Below are positions 9,957-25,200 of a stretch of 64,000 bases of DNA, in pieces (the first letter of the stretch is position 1; each line of letters starts with the position of its first letter). This DNA comes from Phalacrocorax aristotelis (Eukaryota > Chordata > Aves > Suliformes > Phalacrocoracidae), in contig NC_134277.1 of NCBI RefSeq assembly GCF_949628215.1, positions 26,301,179 to 26,365,178 on the forward strand, read 5' to 3'. The position numbers and the translations under genes were made by a program. The notes beneath the pieces were generated by a model that saw only the letters and a program-made list of their open reading frames with translations, had not been told where the DNA came from and ran no database searches.

Positions 9957-11748
9957 GACCATGGTGATCTCTGTGTACCTGTCAGTTCAGTGCTGGATGC
10001 ATAAGCTAGATGTGAGGTCTGATTGCACAAAGTAGCTGTGCCGTAAGCATTTTAAAATTCAATACACATTCAACGAACACCATCAAAGGTTAAAATCAAA
10101 TATCAGGCAGTAAAACTTACTGAAAATCTTACCTATGTTCATCTTTTGCATACAATCAGGAGTGGGACGGTCATACAGTGCGGCCGAGAAACCAAGTGTT
10201 TTGTGTCAGGAGGATCAATAGGTGCTGATCCTAATAACTTCTGTTTCACTCTCAGATCTTTGTTTCTAAACTGTTTAGTAATAGACTTCTGCTAGGCAAG
10301 ATAAAATACCTGTCCTGCTTCTTCCTTCGTCCCAAGACGCTGATCACAGACTGTCAAGGGAATGGAAGTAGATGCTGCATTTATTGTTGGCCAAAACAAA
10401 ACCAAAAGCACCTGCTTCATACCTGCAGAGTTTGCAGAACCTGACTGTGGCTTAATTGCACCCTTGGTGAGATAAGTGGAAATGGTATGTTGAAACAACA
10501 ACAGCCACATAAGGCTGTAAATAGAAACAAGTACTGTGGGATAATGACAGGAATTTATATTGCAATATACTTTTTCTGTAGGGTTTGTAATGACCTACAG
10601 CTCACCCTGAATAAGTTGAGACTATCAGAAAAGAAACTGACAAGTTCACCTCAGCTTTTAGTGACCAACAATATTTTTGACCAACTCATTGCAGGTAGGA
10701 ACAAATAACAATGGTTCTTGTAGAACAGTGTAACAAAACCCAGTGCAAGATCTGGAGAAAAATCTATTTAACAAATCTCATAACAAATTGGTTTTACGCA
10801 CTCATATTAATGCCATAAAGGAATGGCATGTGTGATATACTGGCTTGTTGTCATCCTCCTCTTGCAGAGCACAGGACCCTCTGTTGAGGAACCGTTTGTG
10901 CTATGGTCTTGGCAGCACACCGGCCATCCAGGCTTGCCCCACTCCTTGGTCTGACTGACTGGGAGCAGCGTCCATCTTTATCAATAGAGACCATGCCTTT
11001 CCTTCTTGTTCTGTTGTTTCTGCTGGTGCCTGCACACACACTGCCATCCACAGAAACCCTCACTTTTCTGTTACAAATCTCTACATTTTCTCTTTCCCCA
11101 GTGCTCAGAAGCAGGGGGTCAGATTAACATGAGAACAGCTGTATTGAGGCAACCCTAAACTCTGCATAGGATCCTACCTCCAACAATGGCCAAATCCCAG
11201 CTTCTAATGCCTCAGAGAAGGGTATTAAGACTTGGGCAGTCACCATATTACTTCCTGAAACACTCTTATGTTTCAGAGGTGCGTGATTAAGGCTCGTCTT
11301 AAAAAGTCAGACTGGACTGACTTTCCTACTTCTGCCCTATGCTTTTTGACGCAAGGGGACCTAAACTGCACATAACTTTCAACAGCACACATGCAGAAAC
11401 ATTGTGGATTTTTTTATAATGACAGAATACTTTCTAAAGTCTTGTCTATTTCTTCTCTAATAATTTTAAACATTCAAATTCCTCTTAACAACAAGCTAGT
11501 ATTTCATGGGGGATCATTACTGAAGAGTAATGGTTGTTAGACCCTAGCATATTGCATTTCCTTTCCTTCTACCTACAGTAAATTTCACCTGCAAAGTGGA
11601 GTCAGCAAGTTTTGTGAAAGTCTTCTGTAGTGTTTTATTACTGGCCTTTGTTTTCACAGTCCTGAAAAGCTTAACCATTAGCTCTTTTCCCTGTTGATGC
11701 TCTTTCACTCTTCACTCCCTGTCAAGATGAATGTTAAACACCACAGGC
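9821..11748. repeat. Right copy of duplicated block 1
   Basis: Matches 1-605: identical over the first 189 bases, then diverged with about 1.1 kb of additional sequence, and matching again at 11572-11748 (the segment ending AAACACCACAGGC). A CR1 fragment follows directly. No exon was found inside the extra sequence. Confidence 0.75.
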
Positions 11749-11749
11749 T

Positions 11750-12303
11750 TCTCTACACAGCACTGGTGTGACTATCTGGAGTGCTGCGGCCCAGTATTCT
11801 GGGCTCTCCAGTACAAGAAATACATGGACATACTCAAACAAGTCCAGTGAAGAGCCTCAACAATGATTAATGGAATGGAGCATCTGAAATGCAAGGAGAG
11901 GGTGAGATCTGGGACTGTTCAGCCTGGAATAAAGAAGACTCAGGGGGGATATTATCAGTGTGTATAAGTAGTGGACAAGAGGGTGTAAGTAAGATGAAGC
12001 CAGGCTCTTCTGGGTATACAGTGACAGAACAAGGGGCAATGGGTACAAACTAAGAAAAGGAAATGTTTTACATTTCTATGTTTAAACATAAGAAAAAACT
12101 TTTTAGTAAAAAAAGAGTGATTGTACTCTTTTTTACAAGCTGCTGAGAGAGGCTGTGGAGTCTTCATCCTTAGAGATACTCAAAACCCAACTGGACCCAG
12201 TCTTGGTCAACCTGCTCTGGCTGACCCTGCACCCTGCAGGGTCGTTGGACTATACAACCTCCAGAGGTGCCTTCCAGTCTCAACTATTCCATGATTCTGT
12301 GAG
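11750..12303 (+). mobile_element. CR1 LINE 3' fragment
   Basis: Plus-strand CR1 3' region: the end of ORF2 (T-C-W-S-A-A-like stretch degraded), the Q-R-A-S-T-M-I and L-F-S-L-type segment, then the 3' UTR ending TCCATGATTCTGTGA near 12285-12302. Strongly diverged from the consensus-like copies elsewhere in the window, so older. Confidence 0.8.
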
Positions 12304-13260
12304 CTTTAAAAATTGCTGTATGGAAGATTATTTACCTTTATGTTATCAGCCTGAACAATGTATGGTTGCCAAGTTTAAATGCCATGAAAAAACAGATCAA
12401 AGGCCACATTACTATCAGGAGCACAAAATCCAAGTTTATTAGGGATCCACAGTGAGACAATCCTTCTACTGAGCCTCTATGGCAGCAGTCTGCTAGTTTT
12501 TCAAGTCTAGTTTTCTCTCACCAAACCTAAATAAATGGTGAATTAAATCTGCAAATACTTTTAAAAAAACCCAAAACCAACAGATCAAAAACAAAGCAAA
12601 AAAGTCCCCACACAACTCTGGCAAATGAGTATACGTTACAGACCTTCAAGGGTGCTTTTTTTTTTAGCTAATGTATGAAAACACTATCCAATTAATACAG
12701 GTACACAGAAATAATCTGAAAGAGAGCCTTGAAGCCAAAAATCTAAATGCTTTCCCAGAAAGTACTCACTTAGCGGGCATATACAGAAAGGTGTATAAAA
12801 TGTTTGAGATGTGTATGTTTAGAGAGATCCCATGAATATACTAAAACATATACATATACATACATATACAAGATACAAAAGGTTAGCAAAACTTGAATAT
12901 CACCTGATTAAGTACTTTCAGTATTCTGATTGAAATATACAGTCCATAATACATAGTAATATGCCCAACCATTTTACCAGTGTTTTCCAAATCTCATACT
13001 AATTTTACTGACACATTGCATTCTTGAAATGGAGTAAACTCAAGTGCTGTGCTTAACAGGGGCTAATTTCACAATAGCCAGGAGGTCCATTTTCCTCCAA
13101 ATTCAACTTCAGCAAGTCCACTTGCAAGATTATTAATGCCAGGTCACAGTGAAGCGAGAGTGTTATGCAAGGTCACAGACAAAAATAACTGAAGTCAAAC
13201 ACACCTTTAGCAAACACAAGCATGCTGAATTGCATCCAGATGTTAAATGCACATATGATA
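12304..13260. other. ACCS-like gene 3' flank
   Basis: AT-rich sequence with a short ACATAT/CATATA microsatellite at about 12845-12870. It should hold the 3' UTR and polyadenylation site of the ACCS-like gene, but no single AATAAA on the minus strand stands out. Confidence 0.4.
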
Positions 13261-16200
13261 TTAATAAACAAGTAAATTTTTAAGCTGTGAGACACCTTCT
13301 CCTGGTGTGTTTGAAGGTTTGCCTGAAGAATCTTTTTCTGGATTGCATGAAGCATCTGCAGTGGAAGATGTGTTGTTTGTGACTGGTTCAGCAGTGTAAC
13401 TGTGCAACATTTGCTCAAGTCTCTGAATACCTGTAGAAAGGAAATACAGAGGGGAATACTGACAGGACATATGGGGAAAAAAATTCACCACGAGAGTCAT
13501 TAAGCACTGAAATGGGTTCCTCAGGGAAGCTGTGTAATCTCCATCTTTAGACTGTCTCAAAACTTGACTGAACAAGGCCCAGATCAACCTGCTCTCTGAC
13601 TTCCGAGACCGCCCTGCTTTGAGCAGGAAGTTGTACTGGATGACCCAAGAATTTCCCTCCAATCTACACTTTTACCTGACTCTACATGCTTGCACTACTT
13701 CACAAATGCCCCCTTTGCCAACAATATAAAGCATTCATTCAAGGTTAAGTATTTTACAGCTTAAGAGATGGATACGTTTTTCATATCCAACATGAGCTAC
13801 ATAAAAATGAGGGATGGTGGGCAATTCCAACATGTTATAAAGCATAATTTGAATGAGTAAAAATCATTTCACATAAAATTTTGTTCCTCACTTCTGATAG
13901 AGTAAAAATAATTTTTAAAAGTAAGTTCTGAAAGCTTTAGAGGTTTAACGTAATCCAATGTAAGTGCTTTGTAACTGATGCTCTGGGGCAATCCAACATT
14001 TCTCGGTACAAACTCTAAAAATACCCCTCATGAGCTGAGAGAGAATAATTAGGTTTTAACTCATTATTTATAATGTTAACATTTCTTAAAACTTGCATGC
14101 TACTACATGCCATATTGGAAGTAAAAATCACTTACACAGATAAATCTTATCTAAAGAATCAGAGAAAACCAGTCTAAACCATCCAGGTTCATAACAATAA
14201 AAAGCTTTTCCAGGACTGATCAGGAGTTTTTTATCAAGGAGCTTCTGCCATAATTCAAGTTCAGCTTCAAATGTCTGTGATTTTAAGAACTAGAAGAAGA
14301 AAATTGTTTTTATTAAAGGTTGAACAAGTGCATAAATTCATTGAAACAGGTTTCCAGGACCTGATAACAAGGTGTGTAACAGCATGCACAAGGGACTTCT
14401 ACAGTTCCAACTTCCACATTCCTACCCCTTTTCAAACTTCTTACATACTTTTCTGAAGTCTGCCCACACATAGAGTCCTCCCGAACTTTTGAGCACAGGT
14501 ATTCCAACTTCTGCCAGCCCATCCACAAGAATAGTCTGTGCTTGTTTAAGTCGCTTTTTGTTGGTGGGAAAAAACACATTATCCAACCAATCTATCAAAG
14601 CAAGAAAAACATAACTCTGTTTTATTTCCACCTGCCACGGAAAAATAGAACAGTTCAATGGAAACATTTCTAGTGTGGCTAACCTCTGTCCCTAAGAACC
14701 TGACTGAGAACATGCTGAACAGGTCCAGGACAGCTATGGAAGACAGCCAGTTGATTCACAGCTTTCTGAATGTCATGATTTCTGGTGTACAATACTGCAA
14801 CTCTGATACCACTCATACCAAAATCCTTGGAGGACAAAAAGAAGAGAGAGAGATGCAATTTTTACTTTATGTTTGTGCTTTGTCAAGCTAACAAGTGTAG
14901 AGTCATTTTGATGCACAGGAAAAAAAATAAAACCTTCTGAAGTAAATTCTCCACATTGCCAAATGGAGTCCCAAGTGTGATAAAAACAAGCCAGCAACTT
15001 CTAAACAACTGTGTCGCAGGGAGGTCAGTGGCTTTAACAGGGTTGCTTCACAGGCCGACAATGGAAAACATGCTTGGCTCCAACCCTTGGGCTGTTCCCA
15101 TTATATCCCACTATTGTTTCCAAGCAGTCATCAATTTACTTTTCCCTCCAAGGGAAGAAAAGGCAAAATGCAACAGATATGAAATGTGCTTATATGTTAC
15201 AATGCCTTTAACACATATGCGTTAGCTGTTCCTGTAAAGCAGATCCCATATTAAACTCTGAACTTCAACAAATTTTACAGTATTGAAAAAGAAAACAAAC
15301 TAATAAACAGTTTGGCACCTATAACACAAATTATATCAGAATAGCCCAAGTAATGTTTGTGGAGAAATATCTTAAATAGAAAACGTAAATGTAGTATCTT
15401 GGCCTACCTTGCTAAAACCCCACATAAAATGTGTCCGTTCTGGATCTGGTAAACTGAGTGAGAAAAGAGGAAGTCAAGACTGTCGGTATAGAAGAACAAG
15501 TTATGCAGGTTACAAAAATGTTTAAATTTGTAAAAATCGTAGTAATTTTTTTAGTAAAATCAGTATATAATCCTCTAAAGTGACATGACATTTTTTCAGA
15601 GTCTTTTAAGAAAACATTATCCTATGACACTCATCTCCCAAGCATGTGCCGAGGCAATCATTCACACACACACAAAAAAAAACCAACCCAGCAAGGATCT
15701 GTGGTAAGATATAATGGTCTGGTTCAAACCCAGGACTCCCACTGCAGAGTTAGTGATCACACCCATATTAAAACAAAGGCACAACCACTCTTGTACTTGA
15801 TGGAGGAGAACTGTTTGCTCAGCTGCGCTTCATTTCAGGCTGGGGAAGGGGGACGTGAACGTGTTAGGGCATGCCTCTCCACAGTGAGGTGCAGCTCAAC
15901 ACAACACACCTCAGTGTACCACTGCAGGTGATGGGGTTTTTTTCTCCTTTGTGTAATCTCGTGTAAGCAGCGCCAAGGCTAGAAATTTCCTTCTTCAGCC
16001 TAATGAAGCTGGGTCAACTTTCACAATCACGAAAGTACTTTTTCAGGTTTCGTTTATGGTTCACAGTCTTGTGTGGGTGAGGCAACAGCCAGTCACTCTC
16101 TGAGCCTGGTTGTACTTGGATGGACTTGGAAATTTCCCATGGGTATGAAATGTATGCAGTTATACAAAGCCAATCATATGCTTTTGGGGAGAGAAGTTTT

Positions 16201-19200
16201 ATTAGTCAGATACCAATAGGTTTAAATAGTCTTGAAATGTTTATTCTTTCCATCATCTGTTAGGAAACTAAGAGCCCAACAGCATACTCGTCAGGAGGGA
16301 GACGCATTATAGCAGGTAACTTGCACAACCTTAGGCAACTTCATTACCACTGCAGTGAGAACTTCACTCTCAGGCTGTGTAACTGGAAACACCAAAGAAA
16401 AGCAGTGGCAAAATGATTAAGGGCTCTGTCAATTTTTATTGTTATCATGTATCATACACATTAGCTGGAAGCAAGAGATCTGCCATTTAAAGCCGTCTGT
16501 GAAGAAGATCTCTCGTATTAACTAGTCTCATAGTTGCAAAGAGTTGGATATGAGTTAATTCAAACTATACCAGTTACACTAGCTAACCAGAAGTTTGACA
16601 AAAATGGTACAGGTTCTACTTAGGATTAAATATCTTCTAATGCCTGCTAAGGAATCCCACTTACCAGTCTAAGCTAAGAACACTGGTGAAGGTGGTATCA
16701 TCATAAACAGACAGCATGTATATTTCATCCATTATTACATGCAATTCATGTCTACAGAAAAATACAGGCATGTTAACATATTTTAAAGAAATTTCTTTGC
16801 ATAAATATATTTTTAATGTCAACTACTGCCATAGCAAAGTATCCATAAGCACGCCTATTTGCTAATATATTCCCCTGCAAATTTTACACAAAGAGGACAC
16901 AAGGCATGCTGTGGGCACTTGTGCATCACCAACTTCTATTTATACATATTCTGTATTTCGCAGCAGCAATAACATTCCATGTATCTGAAACAAAATTCCA
17001 ACTGCATGCTCAATCATATAGTTCTCTGGACTGAGTATGGTCCCACTCAGCTCTTATTTAAAATTGGCCACCTTGAGTACTAGGTGCAGTTTTGGGAGCC
17101 TCAGTACAAGAGAGACATTGAGGTGCTGGAGCATGTCCAGAGAAGGGCAACAAAGCTGGTGAAGGGTCTGGAGAGCAAGTCTTACGAGCAGTAGCTGAGG
17201 GAACTAGGGTTCTTTAGTCTGGAGAAGAGGAGGCTGAGGGGAGACCTTATCATTCTCTACAGCTACCTGAGAAGAGGTCGTAGTGAGGTGGGTGTTGGTC
17301 TCTTCTCCCAAGTAACAAGCGATAGGACAAGAGGAAATGTCTTCAAGTTGCATCAGGGGAGGTTTAGGTTGGATATTAGGAAAATTTTCTTTACTGACAG
17401 AGTGGTCAGGCGTTGGAACAGGCTGCCCAGAGAGGTGGTGGAGTCACCATCCCTGGAGGTGTTCAAAAAAACATGTGGATGTGGCACTGGGGACATGGTT
17501 TAGGAGGCACGGTGGTGCTGGGTTGACAGTTGGACTTGATGATCTTGGAGGTCTTTTCCAACCTTAATGATTCTATGATGTTTCAAATGAGGATGCTGGC
17601 CGTGTTTACTACTACTGCTAAAGACTGATATTCACCTGTTGTCATTTTTCTGAGTCATGCATCAAAGCAGTTTAGTAAAGAAACATTGTTAGGCAAATAA
17701 AAAACTTCATAAAGTTTAAACTACACATAAAAAAAAATTCCCAATGGTATTTCATTCAGAAAGACATTTTTGGATCCCAGTTTAAGTAATTTATCCTATT
17801 GTTCCCAGAAAGGTCAAGTAAATAGGATAGTTAGACAAGAAACACAATCAGGTCCCTCCTCTGAACATAAACAAGCAAAGAAGAGGTGAACACCAAAGGT
17901 GACTTTTCAACACTGCTATACTGCATTGAAAATTAAATACCAAACAAATAGCACTAGGGCTCAAACCTGTGCGCAAACTCTAGACATTCTTTCAGTAGCT
18001 GTGCTGGGTAAATGTCCCCTAATGGATTGTGGGGGTTGATCAGGATTAATGCTCTGACTCGGATGCCCTGGAAAAAGAAAAACTGATAGCTGGAGACACA
18101 AACAACATCAAACCAATGACTAGCAAGAGATGCAGCGAGGATGTTTGTAAATCCCTCAGTGAAAACCAGCTTTTGAAAATTATTTAATTAGATACTGTAA
18201 TTACTATACAGACTAACATTCCAGCTACCCCCCTTGTTTCATAATTATCTAATACCACCCAAAAACCCATACTAAATAGATTATTAGCAAATGAAAATCA
18301 GGTTAAGACTCATTTGAAACACCTATTGATATCAACAGGCAAGATTATGGTGTTGTAGGGGTTAATACTGGTTCTACACCATGCTTCCAAAATAATTCCC
18401 CAGGACTGAGCAAAGTCACTGTTGATAACACGGAAGAGCTAAACAGAAATTGGACTTTGACATCTAATAACCTGCCAAGTATTTATTTTTCAATGTTGCT
18501 TGTTTCTTTAAACAAGTAATAGAATCTGCAGAAGACTGAAAATTTAATTACTTGGTGTTCTGAGATGTGCAGAGGTCTTGGGCAAATAATTACTTTTTAA
18601 ATTATATTTATCAACAGTGCAGAATTTCTGTTATGGAAATTCTCTCTCCACAGAAGCTAGATATTCTACTGTGTAATAAGAAGTGTCCCACATCATCGAA
18701 AATTAAATTACAAGTACAAACATAGCAAAGCATTTTTCAGAAATCACCTATTTTCTATTTGATAAGAAATCCTTAATGTACATTAACATAAGCTATATGC
18801 ATCAAATATATTTTTATTGTACACAATCAAACAGTGTAATGACTACAGCAGGAACTTTCAAGACTTTAAACATATCAACATGAGGAGTTACCTTATTAAT
18901 TCATGTTTGGGATAAACTTGAAATTATTATTTTTTGTTTCCAGATTTTTAATTTTCAGAAAACCTCACCCACTGCAAATTCTCACTCCACCCAAGCCTCC
19001 TCCAAAGCTGATTATTTGCAAAGACCAACTCCCAGGGCACTCCAGGAAATAAAGTTCAATGATGAGGAAGACCTGATACTTGCTTTCCCTGTCATGGGCC
19101 ATTTGTTTGAACATTTATGGGTATTGTGAGCAAGAACTTCACAAGAAATGAACTTTCAGTGTATTGCCTTTGATTCCAGCTACCTGGAAATTACCTGAAA

Positions 19201-22200
19201 ACGAGGCAAGATGCCAATACTAAGCACAAACAGCTGTTCCACAAGTACCCCATTGCACAACAGCATAGTTAGTGTAGTTGACATTTGACGTATATTCGGC
19301 AGAAGATGCTGAGTGAGACATTATTGCTCATAGGATCAGCTGCTGTGGGACAGCAGTTTCGCAACTGCTGGTCTAGCCTAGTTCTTCCAGCTATTTATAT
19401 TGCATGTATCCAAAGCTGATGTTTATAATATTATTCGTGAGAACAGTTGCAGCTCTAGATGACAAACACAGTCTCTAAAGAGTTTATCTGGTCTGTGATC
19501 CAGCACCTTGTTCAGCCAGTTCATGTTCTGACAGCCACAGTAACACAGCAGGGATGCTAGCTGCCTCCCTCTGATAAATGCCTGCATGCTCGGGCTCACG
19601 CTGGCTGGCAAAGGCACAGACAGATGACACAGACATACAGATGGTGTCTAAACATAGGCACCATGCTGACCAGGCAATTAGCTAACAAGGACAGCATCGA
19701 CAGACATATCTATAAAAAAATGTTATGCACACATTTGCCTGTATCCAAAATACCCACTTTTTGCATTCGACCTTACTTATAACTGACCTTTCTAAGTGAC
19801 CTTCCCTGTAACTATATGCTTTATCAATTGTTAAACCTCATTTTCTACCCTGGAAGAGGACACAAGAATTCTATCTCACTTAATGTTTTGAAACATCACT
19901 ACTGCCACCACCACCACATCTTTGGTAAAATATTTCACTATTCAGCCTGTGCTTCCTCGGTTCGATCTTCTCAAGGATGAGTGTAAACAGTTTAGATTAA
20001 GTGCATGTATAATTTTGCATGAAGTGAGTGGATTATGAATATCAAGACAATAAGAAGAGGAAATATTTTAGCTTTAAATACTGGTGAGCACTATTTTGTG
20101 GCCCCTCACAAAACTGCACACTTCCACAGGGAAGACAAACAGTTCCAAAGACAGAGAGGAATGGGAACAAAAAAATTGTATGTGACAAGCAGTAATATCC
20201 TTATTTATGCAATCCTGAGCACAATAAGATCACTGAACATGCTAAGTATTTTGAACTAATGAAGTTTGCTAAACTCCAGAGAAAGTACATTTGTAATTTT
20301 TTGTTTGCTAGCAATTCCTTCTTAGCTAGAGCTCAGAAGAACCCTCTTCTAAATGAAATTAGAATTGTTTCTTTAATTGAGTGGATTGTTACAGTAGCAT
20401 ATTATCTCTTCTGAGGACAGAACAATAGCTTCTTTACAACACTTCAAATTCCATTCAAATCTACAGAGAAAGAAAACTGGTCTTGAAACACAAGTTAAGA
20501 TCTGTTCTTCGTAAAATAGAGTCAGGGAGTTTCTCTGCATTTTGTTACAGTTTCCAGATTATAAAATCAGTTTGACTCCTGTTGCTAGAGTTGGACCCAC
20601 TCAGTCACAAGACTGCAAATCTGCACAGATGAAACTGTGCAAATGCTTCAATGCTGAGAACACACGCTGCTTACAAAATAACTAGGAAAACATGAAAATC
20701 AGAAATCAATGTTACTGATACCTGCTTTTTAGCTCTCTGTAACGCGTCTTCTAATTTTTCAACTGTTAACTGGAAAGGGTGACTTTCTTCATCAGTCACC
20801 TACAGAACAAAAAAAACCCAACAAGAATTAAAAAATATTAAAACCATAAAAAATAAAAAAGAAGACAGTGAAGAAACACTCCCACCTGGTGAAAATACAA
20901 TTGCTACCAGCTGTTATAAAACAAAAGAATCTAAAACTGAGATCAGTCTTTTCTATATAACTAATTTATTTTGTTTTTAAATGTTGCCCTTACCTACAAC
21001 TACACTATCAGCGACTTACAGAAGAATTTGTGTACTTGAAAGATAATTGCCCCCCCCCCGACTGTACCATTTAGTCTTATAAAAGATGCTACCCCTCTTT
21101 GACTTGCCTCACAGATTACTGAGCTTTCAAAAGGGGAACCAATGTTATAAAACTTACGCGGTAGGTACATCTTTCAGTGCTTAAGGGGGAAAATCTACAA
21201 ACCAAATTTACGCGTAGTAGGACTGACAGACTTACATCTGACAAATTATAATCCAGCACATTGGTGCAGAACAGTGTCTGCACAGAATGAATGTAATCCT
21301 ACACATCTGATGACACCAAGTTCCCATCGTGCTGCAGTCTGAGAAGAAGACAGGCTGTCTCCTAAAGTGCTAGACTGGTCCTGTCTCTTCACTTGAACCC
21401 TGTTTGCATTTTCAGGCTTTTTTGGTTGTTCCCTGTGAAATGTCTGTTAATGTATGTGAATAGCTAAAGCTTTACCTCACTGAACAAGGGCACATGAACA
21501 GGCTGTATTCCGCCATATAGCCATGTTTTCAAATTTAAACCACCATAGTATGGAGCTGGAATAAGATACCCATCTAGAAAAAGTAAAAAATTAAATCAAC
21601 ATTTCTCATGAGCAATTATTTCATTATACTCTAATCGACTAAACTGACAACCTAAGAACTTGACATCTGATCTCATCTCAAAGCCTTCACTGTGGCCTAA
21701 ACCAATATTTAAACAAAACTTAAAATATAGCGTATGTCCATCAACTGAATTCTTTCCCAATATTCTTCCTTAGCATTTGCAATAGCAAATTCAGGAGTCA
21801 CGTATATTTTCAGTAAAAGGGAATGGACCTGATCAACTACTTATTTTATATAGTTAGTTAGTTAGTTAAATCATAATGACAAATAGTGATCATGCTTTCA
21901 GTATTTTGCTAATGCTCTGTTACTATCAATTTTTCATCAGGAATTGCTGCACATCTCAACCACTTCTTTCTGGTTGCCAAGGTGCTTTCTTGCAGCCAGG
22001 GAGCCTACAGCACTGTGGAACTTGGTTCTTCATTTTTTGGCTGTGAAGAAGCCCCAGGTTGGTGTTCTCCTGGAGATATTGCAAAAGCCTGGCGTGGCAG
22101 GGTTTCAGAGGGGGCAGAGTGGGCTTCCCACATTACCAAAGGGGTAAAAAGGAGCGTGTCAGTGTTGAAGTGGAAGAGTTCCTGTTAAAACTGTGCAAAT

Positions 22201-25200
22201 ACAATGAAATCTGAGCATATCAAAATAGACATGGATACAAGTAGCCTTCAGTAAACATTATCATTTAAAGCTAAAACAACCTAACTGGTTTCACAGCGCT
22301 TTTGCCACCAATATGCTGAAGTCATTGCATCACATTGCTCTGCATCACTCCACGCTCCTCCCAAGGGCTTCTGGTGCCAGTAACAGGGTGCTATGGGGGT
22401 GGCACAGCCTCCTGCATGTAAGTAATCCTGCTCACCTTCTTTCCCTGGCAGATCTTCATGGATTTCCCCGTCTCCGCTGTACTGCATGCCTACACCGCTT
22501 TCCTCATTCCAAACCAGAAAGGAAACCATTTTCCCTTGCTGAGCTCTCTTTTTTCTTCTACTGTCCACTTCTGCTGTGAGCAGATTGTTTCCTGGGACTC
22601 CACTCCTTCTGCTTTGCATTCCCACCTCTGCTTCCTCCTCACCACCACCCTTATTTGACCAGGAATCCCTCTTTTGCTGGAGCTCCTTTCCTGTGTCCCA
22701 AATTCCTTCTACGTTTTTTCCTTGCCCAGTTACCCAAATGTTGTCTGGGTCCCAGATTTCAACCCAGTACACCTCCATCCCTGGGTGCCTGCTCCCTCCA
22801 GCTTCCACCATGCTTCCCACTGCTTTGTCTCATAGTTTTCAAAATACACTGCATTCTCTTGCTACCCTTCTCCTCTTCCTACAATGCTCTTAAAAAAACC
22901 CTATAGATTGCATTCCAGAAAGTGAGTGGGCCTGCTGCTATCTCAAACATTTTCCACCGTTCTAGAAATAAAGGCATTATTTCAAAGATGCTCTGCCAGT
23001 GACGAATACCATGCCTTGCTTCACTCAAGGCAGTTAGAGTAACAGAAGGCTGTCAGAAGTCACAATACAATTATATTAACTGCTAATGAATGTTTTTAAG
23101 TAAAATAATCAATTTTTTTCTCACCACCAGGGTCACATAACACAGTTGACAGAGTAGCAAAAACAGCACAACAGCCATTCATAACAGTTATCTGAAAGAA
23201 GCAGTACAAGCTTTCATTCAGCAATGAAATATTTAGCAGAAATATCAGCACTTGTTTAAATTAATAAATTCATAAATATCAGCACTAGTTTAAATTCCAA
23301 AAAAACAGAGTGAAAAAGCCACACTATTACACCTATAACACTAGTCCTTGAGCGTTACACCTTACCCACTTTTTCAAATGGCAAATAAACACTACTAAGA
23401 CTTCTACAAATCCTGCATGTATCCCTCCTGCAGTATCTTGCAGACATTTGCGTTCAGATTTATTCATCTTTATCAGTTTAATTAAAATAAGATGCAAAGA
23501 TAAAGCACTTGTCTTACATGTTCCGGATTCAGTGCTTTTGCAGCTCTGGCATAGTCAGTTAGAAATTTGGCAATTTCTTCTCTGAAGCTAAAATACAGAA
23601 TTAAAGTCAAATATGCAATCACGTATTTCTTTGGGGAAAAAAAGCACAGAAGATGCAAAGAAGAATGAAGCTTACCAGAACCAGAACAAACACACAATTC
23701 ATTCTGTTACGAAAGCCTTGAAGATTTTGATTAAATAATTTCCTCAGATATCCAGTGTGCTACATTTTGTGAGACAGAAGCACACAGAAGCCATCTGTTA
23801 CCTTGAATAACAGTGACTGTGACTCAACTATTATTGCTGTACAGTAGAAAATTGAGAAACTAAAGCCTCTTTGAGCCCAAGCAGGATCTGGCTTTGGAGA
23901 AATAACAAGAATTTCGGTACCAGAAACAGTGAAACCTGAGACAAAGACAATTCTTTAGAACAAGACAGGCTTTCAGCCCGTGTGAAGGTGACGGTGGAGT
24001 TCCTATCGAACTTCAGGGAGCCAATATTTCACCTCTACTCTTCACAGCCCCCAGAGTTTCAGTTTATTCCTCACTGAGACTAGAATTCCAGGAGCAATTC
24101 ACCACATCACTACGATTCACCACATCCATACACGCTGTCTTGCTTGCCAGCAAGCCCCTGGATCTTTGACCTTTGGCATCCCAGGTCTTTGTGGCACATT
24201 GAGGGTGGGGAAAAAAACAGAACGAAAATCCAGAAAAGTTACTCCACTCCTGCACAGGGACCCAAAAGCCTGCCAGCGTGCCGGTAACGGTAACACACCT
24301 ACCCTTTGGGCTTACCAGAGGAATGAAACCGCACCCAGCTTCACATGAGCCATGACTAGCACTGACAAGAAGCAACGTGATAAACGGGAACACAAAATTC
24401 TTACCTTCTAGTACCTTGCGTGTCAGAATACTGGAAGAGGTCAGGTTCCAGATAATTCATGTCGGGTCTTGTGAGCTAGTGACATGAAAGAGAGACACTG
24501 CTGAGCACAGGGGAGTTGAACACTTGAACACACAAAACCTTGGGAGTTCTGTTGCAGAACTTGATTATTTTTTACATAAAACATTATTCAGTAACATTAA
24601 GGAAATGGAGAACAGAACTCATGAGTTACGATTATGTTTATACTTTGCACTTCTTTTTGGTTTTAAGATATTAGGAAACAACATTAAAACGTAATCAAAA
24701 TGAAGAAAGAAAATAATGAAAGATTTATTGGATTATTCTGTCGCATATTAAAACAAGTCCTGAGTAACACATTAAGGAAAAGCATCCCAGTTTTAACCAA
24801 GAGATTATGCAGCCAGTTCTGAGATATATCAAAGCTCAAACAACACTTGCAATATTTACGATATCAGCTTTTAATTCACATGTTAACTTTGATTAGTTTC
24901 TGAACCAAGAGAAGAAAAATGACAGCAACCCTGTCTGTTAGAGAAGAAAAACAGCTGTATTATCAGCAGTGACTTTCTTGCTCTCAAAGCAGGTGTCCCT
25001 CCTTAAAATTGGCTCAGTCCTATATTTGTTGTGGCATCAGTTTTGGTTTATTACTAAGAAACAAAATTCTCTCCAACTGCCAGCACTGCCAACTCATTAG
25101 CTAACCGATCTGTACGTTGAGTTTATGCCTGACCCTCTGTCACAAGCACTGCAAATGCACCAGCAGTTGCACTAGTGCAAATTCATTACTCGTGGAAGTA

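Noticed and set aside
15491-17966. Suspicion that the ACCS-like gene lacks the Asp/Tyr exon
   Set aside because: The exon was found at 16665-16751 inside duplicated block 2, with correct phase and splice sites.
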